Assembly: GCA_028285205.1 (NCBI GenBank)
Contig: JANQQA010000062.1
Location: 1 to 42,456 of the forward strand
From: Bythopirellula sp.
GTDB lineage: Bacteria > Planctomycetota > Planctomycetia > Pirellulales > Lacipirellulaceae
Direction of reading: 5' to 3'
Length of the DNA stretch: 42,456 bases
Positions 35,573 to 42,456 of this stretch are shown here, piece by piece. The notes beneath the pieces are model-generated. The model was not told the DNA's origin, did no database searches, and saw nothing but the letters and a program-made list of their open reading frames with translations. How positions within the stretch are numbered: the stretch's first letter is position 1; each line of letters starts with the position of its first letter. Position numbers and translations under genes: made by a program.

Positions 35573-36095
35573 TCGATTTTGGCAAACCATAAACGACTGG
35601 CAGCAGGGGCAAGACATAATTCGAACTCGCCGCTACGGCGTGATCGAGACGTCTGCCGCTGAGTTAGTTGCGATTCACTTTCATCCGCTGCCAAAACTGC
35701 TTGCTTGGCCGGAAGTGTTGCCAGTTGGCCCTGCGTACCACGCGCGGGGAAAATCCGATCGCTGCCTGCTTTACTTCAATCAGCCGCTAAGTTGCCCAAA
35801 CTACCTCGCGCTGAAGTACGTCGTGTCGACCCACGGTACGCCGTATGCGACGTTTCGTGCGGCGCTCGCCATACTCGACCGAGTTGCCGAGCTGAAACGC
35901 AGCGACGCGATTCTATGCGACGCGTTCAATCAACGGCTCTCGGATCGGTTCTTGCGTCGCATGGGTTGGGAACCACACAACCCGCAACGCTGGCACCGCA
36001 ACTATATCAAACGCTTCTACGGCGAGTATCCGGCTGCTAATCCGGTCGTTCCAGATTTCGTCCATGGGTATGCTAGCAGCACTTCGCACAGCTGA
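35565..36095 (+). CDS. Hypothetical protein, translationally coupled to the prepilin peptidase
   Basis: A 176-residue soluble protein not assigned to a family. Its ATG overlaps the stop of the prepilin peptidase (ATGAGTAG), with GGTGGAGG about 7 bases upstream, indicating translational coupling. There is no signal peptide or membrane helix. The C-terminal half (LCDAFNQRLSDRFLRRMGWEPH, then RWHRNYIKRFYGEYP) has the look of a GNAT-type acetyltransferase's last segments, with a gatekeeping YIK-RFYG end. This is a resemblance only. The coupling suggests a role tied to pilin or pseudopilin biogenesis, but nothing in its sequence proves that. Confidence 0.7.
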   Translation: MSSRFWQTINDWQQGQDIIRTRRYGVIETSAAELVAIHFHPLPKLLAWPEVLPVGPAYHARGKSDRCLLYFNQPLSCPNYLALKYVVSTHGTPYATFRAALAILDRVAELKRSDAILCDAFNQRLSDRFLRRMGWEPHNPQRWHRNYIKRFYGEYPAANPVVPDFVHGYASSTSHS

Positions 36096-36166
36096 GGTTG
36101 TGCAGTTCCGGCCTGATTGCTACCGTTCCGGCCAATTGTTGCCTCTCCTCACGCACACGGTCATGG

Positions 36167-37027
36167 ATGATTCCGGTGTTTCGAGCAAGTTTAAGCATAG
36201 CACTCGCGCTGCTCTCAATCACATGCGGTTGTGGGCGATTGGTGTATAAACCCAATCCACAGGCGGCCGGTCCGGCAGGTGCTCCGCCCTATCAGCAGCA
36301 GTTCCAGCAACAGGCTCAGCAACTCGCGCAGCAGAGTCAAGAGTACCAGACCCGGGCTCAGGCACTAGACAAAGACAATCAAGAACTCGAAACCTTGCTG
36401 GCCCAATCGCGGCAGCAGGTGCAACTGCTCACCGACGAAGTGAACGCCACGCGCGATCAGCTTCGCACAACGACAGAGCAACTACTGGCACTGCGAGAGG
36501 ATAACCAGGAACTGAAGACCAAGACGACGGCGCTGGTCGCCACCGCGAAGCAGCGCGCAGGCGCTGAGATTCGCGCAAACAACAGTTTGCTGAAGAATCT
36601 CGACCTCAGTAACATCTCGGGAGTTTCGGTGCGGCAAGATGGCGATGTCGTGCGGGCGGAGGTCTCGGGTGACGCGGTGTTCATGCCCGGGAGCAACTAT
36701 CTGAAGAACGGGGCGGCCCAGCTGTTGCAAAGTGTTGCGGCCGAGCTGCGGCGCAAATTCCCCGATCAAATCATTGGCATCGAGGGGCATACCGACAACT
36801 CGCCGACGCACTCGCAGCAGTTTCCCAGCAACCATCATCTGTCCGCCGCCCAAGCGCTGTCGGTGTACAACTCGCTAATGCAGCGCGGCACCATCGCGGC
36901 ACAGCAACTGTTTGTGATCGGCCATGGCGCGAATCATCCGGTGGTCTCCAATGCCACCGACGCGGGCAGAGCCCGCAATCGGCGCGTAGAGTTCGTCGTC
37001 TATCCGGAGCGCATGGCGAGCCGCTAG
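36167..37027 (+). CDS. OmpA-family lipoprotein with coiled-coil
   Basis: A 286-residue protein starting at ATG 36167, the start that begins with a signal sequence (MIPVFRASLSIALALLSITC). Cys20 or Cys22 is the probable lipidated residue, though neither lipobox is ideal. Residues about 40-150 are Gln/Glu-rich and form a predicted coiled-coil (QQQFQQQAQQLAQQSQEYQ). The C-terminal OmpA peptidoglycan-binding domain has IIGIEGHTDNSPTHS, HLSAAQALSVYNSLMQRG and GHGANHPVVSN, ending GRARNRRVEFVV. It would link an envelope membrane to peptidoglycan. MotB-like and Pal-like functions are alternatives; no transmembrane plug segment of MotB type is present. Confidence 0.88.
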   Translation: MIPVFRASLSIALALLSITCGCGRLVYKPNPQAAGPAGAPPYQQQFQQQAQQLAQQSQEYQTRAQALDKDNQELETLLAQSRQQVQLLTDEVNATRDQLRTTTEQLLALREDNQELKTKTTALVATAKQRAGAEIRANNSLLKNLDLSNISGVSVRQDGDVVRAEVSGDAVFMPGSNYLKNGAAQLLQSVAAELRRKFPDQIIGIEGHTDNSPTHSQQFPSNHHLSAAQALSVYNSLMQRGTIAAQQLFVIGHGANHPVVSNATDAGRARNRRVEFVVYPERMASR

Positions 37028-37054
37028 GCTCCGCATGCTTGCTGCTCTTATCGA

Positions 37055-37094
37055 AATGACCAATGCGTTAGTTGGTTTCCTGCCATTGGTCATT
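37055..37094 (+). terminator. Hairpin after the OmpA-family gene, possible terminator
   Basis: AATGACCAATG (37055-37065) and CATTGGTCATT (37084-37094) form an 11-bp perfect stem, followed by GGGATTTTG. A third, imperfect copy of the word (CACTGGTCATT) follows near 37105. The T-tract is short and the stem AT-rich, so this may be a repeat rather than a terminator. Confidence 0.45.
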
Positions 37095-37172
37095 GGGATT
37101 TTGTCACTGGTCATTTAGAATGAACAGCTCGCTCATTCTTGAACCCTGACCGGAACGGTGTGTCCCAGAAGT

Positions 37173-37778
37173 ATGATCGCGATTATTGACTACCAGATGG
37201 GCAATCTGCGCAGCGTACAAAAGGCCTTCGAACGCGTGGGCCACGAGGCGTCAATTACGAGCGATCCAGATGCAATCGCCGCTGCGAGCAAGATCGTACT
37301 TCCAGGAGTTGGGGCGTTCGCCGACGCGATTGCCGAGTTGAAGCGGCGTGAGATGGTGGGGCCGATTCGCGAAGCGATAGCCGGCGGCAAACCGTTTTTG
37401 GGGATTTGCCTGGGCCTACAACTGTTGTTTGAGCGCAGCTATGAAGATGGTGAGCATGAGGGCATGGGCATTCTGCCCGGTGAAGTGCGACGTTTCGCAG
37501 TACCGCACGAATACAAAGTGCCCCACATGGGTTGGAACCAAGTGCACTATCGCCACCGTCCGCCGATCTTCGATCGAATCGACGATCAGACGCACTTTTA
37601 CTTTGTGCATTCCTATTACGTCGTCCCCGACGATACGGCAGTCGTCGCGGGTGAGGCGGAGTACCCCGATCCCTTCTGTGCGATGATCTGGCGAGACAAT
37701 CTTTTTGCGACGCAATTCCATCCCGAGAAAAGCCAGCGCGCCGGGTTGCGGGTCCTGCAAAACTTTGCGGAGCTCTGA
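37173..37778 (+). CDS. hisH: Imidazole glycerol phosphate synthase, glutaminase subunit
   Basis: A 201-residue class I glutamine amidotransferase from ATG 37173 ([20 protein letters not shown]). The nucleophile Cys is in [14 protein letters not shown], and the His-Glu pair is in [20 protein letters not shown] forms the oxyanion region. It supplies ammonia to HisF in histidine synthesis. hisF is not in the window, but hisA follows after 123 bases. Start chosen over one five codons upstream by family alignment. Confidence 0.95.
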   Translation: MIAIIDYQMGNLRSVQKAFERVGHEASITSDPDAIAAASKIVLPGVGAFADAIAELKRREMVGPIREAIAGGKPFLGICLGLQLLFERSYEDGEHEGMGILPGEVRRFAVPHEYKVPHMGWNQVHYRHRPPIFDRIDDQTHFYFVHSYYVVPDDTAVVAGEAEYPDPFCAMIWRDNLFATQFHPEKSQRAGLRVLQNFAEL

Positions 37779-37901
37779 GCATTAAATCTCAGGCCGGGTA
37801 AGGTATCGGCGGTTCTAGCGCTGCTTGAAAAACAGCCATCCCTATGCGATATTGAGGGTCCGTTTATCTTTTCAGCTGAACGTGTCACGTGGTATCGCAG
37901 C

Positions 37902-38621
37902 ATGCAAATTTGGCCGGCTATTGATCTTCGCGGAGGGAAGTGTGTCCGGCTGCAGCAAGGCGACTACGAGCGCGAGACAGTGTTTTCCGACGATCCGGTT
38001 GCGATGGCGCAGAATTTCGCCGAGCAAGGGGCGAAGCACTTGCATCTGGTCGACCTGGACGGTGCCCGGGACGGCAAACCGGTCAATCATGGGGTCGTGC
38101 GTGAAATCGTCGCTTCGGTCGACATGCAGTGCGAACTGGGCGGGGGCGTCCGCGATCAAGCGACGATCGAGGCACTTCTCGACACAGGGCTCTCGCGCGT
38201 CGTGCTGGGAACCGCGGCGCTGAAGCATGCCGATTGGTTTCGGGAAATGTGTCAGCAGTTCCCACAGCAACTCGTGCTGGGGATCGATGCCCGCGACGGC
38301 ATGGTCGCCACTGATGGCTGGCTGGAGACCAGTTCCACGGCCGCGACCGAGATGGCCGATCAGTTCCGCGAGGTGCCGCTGGCGGCGATCGTCTACACCG
38401 ACATCGCGACCGACGGCATGCTTAAAGGCCCGAACATTCCCGAGATGGCGGCCATGCAGCGTCACGTCGACGTGCCCGTTGTCGCCTCGGGAGGTGTGAC
38501 AACCGTTGATGATGTCCGTCAACTGGACGAAGCGGGCCTGGCGGCTGTGATCATCGGGCGGGCGATTTACGAAGGCACCTTGAGGCTCTCTGAGGCACTT
38601 GAGGTGACCTGCAAGATGTAA
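37902..38621 (+). CDS. hisA: Phosphoribosylformimino-5-aminoimidazole carboxamide ribotide isomerase
   Basis: A 239-residue TIM-barrel. The first catalytic Asp is in IWPAIDLRGGKCVRLQQGDY. The following motifs are LHLVDLDGARDGKPVN, CELGGGVRD and YTDIATDGMLKGPN, which has the second catalytic Asp, and then VVASGGVTTVDDV at the phosphate-binding site. It isomerises ProFAR to PRFAR, the step before HisH/HisF. It follows hisH and precedes the EF-G-like gene by 34 bases. Confidence 0.95.
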   Translation: MQIWPAIDLRGGKCVRLQQGDYERETVFSDDPVAMAQNFAEQGAKHLHLVDLDGARDGKPVNHGVVREIVASVDMQCELGGGVRDQATIEALLDTGLSRVVLGTAALKHADWFREMCQQFPQQLVLGIDARDGMVATDGWLETSSTAATEMADQFREVPLAAIVYTDIATDGMLKGPNIPEMAAMQRHVDVPVVASGGVTTVDDVRQLDEAGLAAVIIGRAIYEGTLRLSEALEVTCKM

Positions 38622-38655
38622 CTGAAGCGATGGTACTTTTCTTGAAGGAGTTGGT

Positions 38656-40746
38656 ATGACCAGGAATGTGGCTGATATTCGAAACCTTGCCGTTTGCGGA
38701 CATGGTGGGTCGGGCAAGACGACTTTGGTCGATCAACTTCTGGTCAAGAGTGGTGCGGTCACATCCAAACCCAGCGTCGACGCAGGCACGAGTGTCTGTG
38801 ATTTTGACGAGGAAGAAAAGCACCACAAGCACTCGATTGAAGCCGCCGTTACGCATTGCGACCACTCCGGCAAGCGTCTGAATATCATCGACACGCCCGG
38901 CTATCCCGACCTGATCGGACAGATGATCGGGTCGTTGCGAGCCGTCGAAACTGCGCTAATCGCGATCGATGCTCACGCGGGCATCAAAGTCAACACTCGC
39001 CGCGCCTGGAAAGAAGCCACAGATGCCGGCTGCGCGAAAATTATCGTGCTTACGAAGCTCGACTCAGACAATATTGATTTCCCAGGACTCATTGACTCGA
39101 TCAAGGAAGTGTTCGGCAACGGCTGCGTGCCGCTCAACGTGCCGCTGGGCCTGAGTGAATCTTTGAGAGGCGTTGCGAGTACGCTGAACGTCCCTGCCGA
39201 CGTTGATGGGGCGGCCATCGATCCCAACGAGATCAACGAGGCGCTCATCGAATCAATTATCGAAGTCGATGAAGCGGTGATGGAGCGCTACTTCGAGGGT
39301 GAGATTCCCTCCGAAGACGAGTTGGCTACGCTGATGGTGCAATCGATGACGAGCGGTTCGTTGACGCCGATTGTGTGCGTCTCGGCGAAGAATGACATCG
39401 GCATGACCGAACTGCTTGATGTGCTCGCCAAAGAAGCCTTGCCACCCACGGCAATACCACGCATAGGCACCAAGGACGGCGATACGGTCACGCTCAAGCC
39501 GGAAGCCGACGCTCCGCTGGCAGCACAGGTGTTCCGCACACGTGTTGACCCGTTCGTACAGAAGCTGAGCTTCATCCGTATCTACTCGGGCACGCTTGAA
39601 AAGGATGCAACCGTCGCGACACCTGCAGTTCGCAAGGGTGTGAAGATCGGACCGCTGCTGGAGGTGCAGGGTGCCGAGACCGCGCCGATCGATGCGGCGG
39701 GTCCTGGTGACATCGTTGCGGTGGCCAAGTGCGAGGATTTTCACACCGGCACCTCACTGGGCGAAGTGGAATTGCCGGCCTTGAAGTTCCCGATGCCGAT
39801 GGTGGGATTGGCGATCATGCCAAAAGCGCGAGGCGATGAAGTGAAGCTCTCAGGCGCGCTGCACAAAATCACCGAAGAAGATTCCACAATCCATCTCGAT
39901 CACGATCCCGAGACGAAAGAGATGGTGCTCACGGGCATGAGCGAGTTGCATCTAACGCTGATTCAGGAGCGACTCAAACGCCGCGACAAGGTAGAAGTCG
40001 ATACGAAGGAACCGAAGATTCCCTATCGCGAGACAATCCAGGCCAACGGCGACGGCAGCTACCGTCACAAGAAACAGTCGGGAGGCTCCGGGCAGTTTGC
40101 CGAGGTCCATATCCGCATGTATCCCCTGCCTGAAGGTACCGACATTGACGAGTATTGCAGCAAGGATCGTTTTCCACAGCTGAAACACAAACACTATCAC
40201 GAAAAGAGCAACTTCTTGTGGGTCGATTCAGTAGTCGGCGGAGCGATCCCTGGCAACTTCATGCCAGCCATTGAGAAGGGCTTCCTTGAGCGACTTCAAC
40301 AGGGCGTGGTTGCGGGCTACCCAGTGCAAAACGTCTGTGCGGAAGTTCACTTCGGCAAGGACCATCCGGTGGACAGCAACGAGACGGCGTTTAAGATGGC
40401 GGCGAGCAAGGTGTTTGCTCAAGTGTTTAAAGAGTCTCGCCCCGGACTGCTGGAGCCAATGGTCAATTTGCACATCACGGTGCCGGGAGACAATGTGGGC
40501 GATGTGTCGAGCGACCTTTCTGGTCGGCGCGGCCAGATGGTCGGAATGGAGCAGGCAGGCGGTGGCATGACCACCGTCGAAGCGAAAGCACCGCTGGCGG
40601 AGGTCTCTACCTACGCACGGACGCTCTCATCAATGACCGGCGGGCAAGGGAGTTATGCCATGGAGTTCTCCCACTACGAAGTCGTCCCTGGCAACGTGCA
40701 ACAAGAGATTGTCGCCAACGCGAAGTTGAAGGAAGACGAAGAGTAA
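38656..40746 (+). CDS. Elongation factor G-like GTPase (EF-G paralogue)
   Basis: The 696-residue protein has the five-domain layout of EF-G. The G domain has P-loop GHGGSGKTT (canonical EF-G has GHIDAGKTT), DTPGYPD as G3 and TKLD in place of NKxD as G4. Domain II and the later domains have PMVGLAIMP, ETIQANGDGSYRHKKQSGGSGQFAEV and the C-terminal VPGDNVGDVSSDLSGRRGQM. These differences place it with EF-G-2-type paralogues rather than the main fusA product, which normally sits in the str operon. Its role (ribosome recycling, stress or redundancy) is not readable. AAGGAG precedes the ATG. It lies 34 bases after hisA, so cotranscription is possible. Confidence 0.9.
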   Translation: MTRNVADIRNLAVCGHGGSGKTTLVDQLLVKSGAVTSKPSVDAGTSVCDFDEEEKHHKHSIEAAVTHCDHSGKRLNIIDTPGYPDLIGQMIGSLRAVETALIAIDAHAGIKVNTRRAWKEATDAGCAKIIVLTKLDSDNIDFPGLIDSIKEVFGNGCVPLNVPLGLSESLRGVASTLNVPADVDGAAIDPNEINEALIESIIEVDEAVMERYFEGEIPSEDELATLMVQSMTSGSLTPIVCVSAKNDIGMTELLDVLAKEALPPTAIPRIGTKDGDTVTLKPEADAPLAAQVFRTRVDPFVQKLSFIRIYSGTLEKDATVATPAVRKGVKIGPLLEVQGAETAPIDAAGPGDIVAVAKCEDFHTGTSLGEVELPALKFPMPMVGLAIMPKARGDEVKLSGALHKITEEDSTIHLDHDPETKEMVLTGMSELHLTLIQERLKRRDKVEVDTKEPKIPYRETIQANGDGSYRHKKQSGGSGQFAEVHIRMYPLPEGTDIDEYCSKDRFPQLKHKHYHEKSNFLWVDSVVGGAIPGNFMPAIEKGFLERLQQGVVAGYPVQNVCAEVHFGKDHPVDSNETAFKMAASKVFAQVFKESRPGLLEPMVNLHITVPGDNVGDVSSDLSGRRGQMVGMEQAGGGMTTVEAKAPLAEVSTYARTLSSMTGGQGSYAMEFSHYEVVPGNVQQEIVANAKLKEDEE

Positions 40747-40782
40747 GCACACCTCCAACTTCAGTCTAGCGGTTGCTCTTGC

Positions 40783-42444
40783 ATGACGACGCTGCTCGTG
40801 GCACTTTCGCCGATACTGGTCGTGGCCGTATTCCTGGTCGGTCTGCGCTGGCCAGCCAGTCGAGCCATGCCCTTGTCCTACGTGGCGGCGGCGGTGGCGG
40901 CGTATTTCTATTGGCAAATACCCGTCGCGCAGATCGCGGCTGCTTCGGTGCGGGGCTTGGTGATCACGGTCCAGCTGTTGTACATCATTTTTGGCGCGAT
41001 CTTGTTGCTCAACACGCTGCGCGAAAGCGGCGGACTCGCGACGATTCGGCGTGGGTTTACGGACATTACGCCCGATCGTCGTGTGCAGGTGATCATTATC
41101 GCCTGGTTGTTCGGCTCGTTTATCGAAGGCTCAGCCGGCTTTGGCACGCCGGCTGCCGTGGCGGTCCCGTTATTAGTGGGCTTAGGCTTTCCCGCGATGG
41201 CTGCGGTGGTCGCGGGAATGTTGATACAGTCAACGCCTGTTTCATTTGGCGCGGTTGGGACGCCGATCCTGGTTGGCGTCAAGACGGGACTGGAGGGAAC
41301 TGATTCCGTCGAAGCCTTCGTTGCGTCGCGAGACTTGGGCGACTGGCAAATGTTGTTGCCTGTGATTGGAGCGAAGGTAGCGCTGCTGCATGCGATCGTG
41401 GGAACACTGATCCCGCTAGCCGTCGTTTCGTTCATGACGCGGTTTTATGGTCCGAATCGAAGCTTTCGTGATGGCCTCAGGATTTGGAAGTTTGCACTTG
41501 CCGCAGCGCTTGCCATGACCATCCCCTACGCGGTTATCGCGAATGTGCTCGGCCCGGAGTTCCCCACACTGCTCGGATCACTCGCCGGGCTGGCGCTGAT
41601 TGTGCCCGCGGCAAGAAAGCGGTGGTTTCTGCCGCGCGACGAGCCCGCCTGGGACTTTCAGTCGCGCGAGCAGTGGGATGCCGCCTGGAGCAGCGAACTG
41701 CAGCCAGCAACCGAATCCGCTCCGCCACGACAGCTATCGTTGCGGATTTCGTGGCTACCCTATCTGCTGATTGCGCTATTTTTAGTGGCTTCGCGCCTGC
41801 CGCAGTTGAGAATCGCTCCCCTACTTAAGAGCGTGGCATTCAAGCGAGAAGACCTCTTTGGCACAGAGATCGATGCCAGTATTGAACCCTTGTACTTGCC
41901 AGGTACGATCTTCTTGATCGTGTGTGGGATTACCGTGCTGCTCCACGGCATGACACGCGCGGAATTCGGACGCGCACTTGGCAGATCGGCAAAGATGATC
42001 GTTTCCGCGTCGACTGCGCTGGTGTTTGCAGTGCCGATGGTGCAGGTGTTCATCAACTCGCAAGGCGGCGGTGCAGGGCTCGAATCAATGCCCGTGGAAC
42101 TTGCCGAGGGTGTGGCCGCGCTGGTCGGGCAAGCCTGGCCTGCCTTTGCGCCGCTGATCGGCGGCTTAGGCGCGTTTGTAGCGGGCAGCAACACGATTAG
42201 CAATATGATGTTCTCGGAATTCCAGTTCGTTGTTGGCCAGCGTATTGGCGCAGATCCGACGTGGGTCGTGGCGCTGCAAGCAGTTGGCGGCGCAGCAGGT
42301 AACACGATCTGTGTGCACAACGTCGTCGCGGCCTCGGCAGTGGTCGGCCTCGTCGGGCGCGAGGGTGAAGTTATCCGTAAGACTTCCCTCGTATTCTGCT
42401 ATTACGTGGTGCTCGCGGGTGTCCTGGGAATGCTGTTGGCGTAG
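40783..42444 (+). CDS. lctP: L-lactate permease family (LctP/LldP) transporter
   Basis: A 553-residue polytopic inner-membrane protein with about 12-14 hydrophobic segments. Family hallmarks are [45 protein letters not shown] and, near the end, [17 protein letters not shown] and [22 protein letters not shown]. Members carry out proton-coupled uptake of L- and D-lactate or glycolate. Length fits. It starts 36 bases after the EF-G-like gene. No lactate dehydrogenase gene is beside it, so the substrate is assigned by family only. The stop is 12 bases before the window end. Confidence 0.92.
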   Translation: MTTLLVALSPILVVAVFLVGLRWPASRAMPLSYVAAAVAAYFYWQIPVAQIAAASVRGLVITVQLLYIIFGAILLLNTLRESGGLATIRRGFTDITPDRRVQVIIIAWLFGSFIEGSAGFGTPAAVAVPLLVGLGFPAMAAVVAGMLIQSTPVSFGAVGTPILVGVKTGLEGTDSVEAFVASRDLGDWQMLLPVIGAKVALLHAIVGTLIPLAVVSFMTRFYGPNRSFRDGLRIWKFALAAALAMTIPYAVIANVLGPEFPTLLGSLAGLALIVPAARKRWFLPRDEPAWDFQSREQWDAAWSSELQPATESAPPRQLSLRISWLPYLLIALFLVASRLPQLRIAPLLKSVAFKREDLFGTEIDASIEPLYLPGTIFLIVCGITVLLHGMTRAEFGRALGRSAKMIVSASTALVFAVPMVQVFINSQGGGAGLESMPVELAEGVAALVGQAWPAFAPLIGGLGAFVAGSNTISNMMFSEFQFVVGQRIGADPTWVVALQAVGGAAGNTICVHNVVAASAVVGLVGREGEVIRKTSLVFCYYVVLAGVLGMLLA

Positions 42445-42456
42445 AATGTCGAGTTA

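Overview
The window looks like chromosomal DNA from a planctomycete, most likely of the Pirellulales. The evidence is the mix of families: DUF1559 proteins with a prepilin-type [14 protein letters not shown] start and an H-X9-DG tail motif, many PEP-CTERM proteins with dockerin-like segments, a secreted CE15-type esterase, and a fused aroDE gene. The genus assignment is inference; no rRNA gene is present.

Layout. 1-219 is the 3' end of xerD. 434-3851 holds a double-length PEP-CTERM protein, a DUF1559 protein and a small lipoprotein. 3926-5158 (-) is a glucuronoyl-esterase-like hydrolase. 5519-7995 is a patatin-like lipase broken by a one-base frameshift. 8153-12298 (-) is a head-to-tail array of seven paralogous PEP-CTERM genes, each joined to the next by a GGAG...TGA-R-ATG junction. 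13072-14364 (-) is a DAHP synthase gene (aroF) preceded by what reads as a complete ribosome-mediated attenuator: a 25-codon leader peptide with nine aromatic codons, an alternative antiterminator pairing and an intrinsic terminator. 14418-16586 (-) is an S9 peptidase and 16706-19228 is comEC. 19542-23195 carries a prepilin-like protein fused to a multi-pass membrane domain, a PEP-CTERM protein and another DUF1559 protein.

From 23614 to the right end the region is mostly conserved housekeeping on the + strand: fatty-acid desaturase, rpsO-pnp, a histidine kinase/NtrC-type regulator pair, mutL, aroDE, aroK, a prepilin peptidase with a coupled hypothetical gene, an OmpA-family lipoprotein, hisH, hisA, an EF-G-like GTPase and a lactate-permease-family transporter.

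Functional links. aroF, aroDE and aroK supply three enzymes of the shikimate pathway, and the aroF leader would tie its first step to charged Phe/Tyr/Trp tRNA. hisH and hisA are consecutive histidine steps. The prepilin peptidase could process the prepilin-like N-termini of the DUF1559 and fusion proteins. The PEP-CTERM proteins imply an exosortase system encoded elsewhere. The two strongest novelty candidates are the aroF attenuator and the translationally coupled seven-gene PEP-CTERM array.
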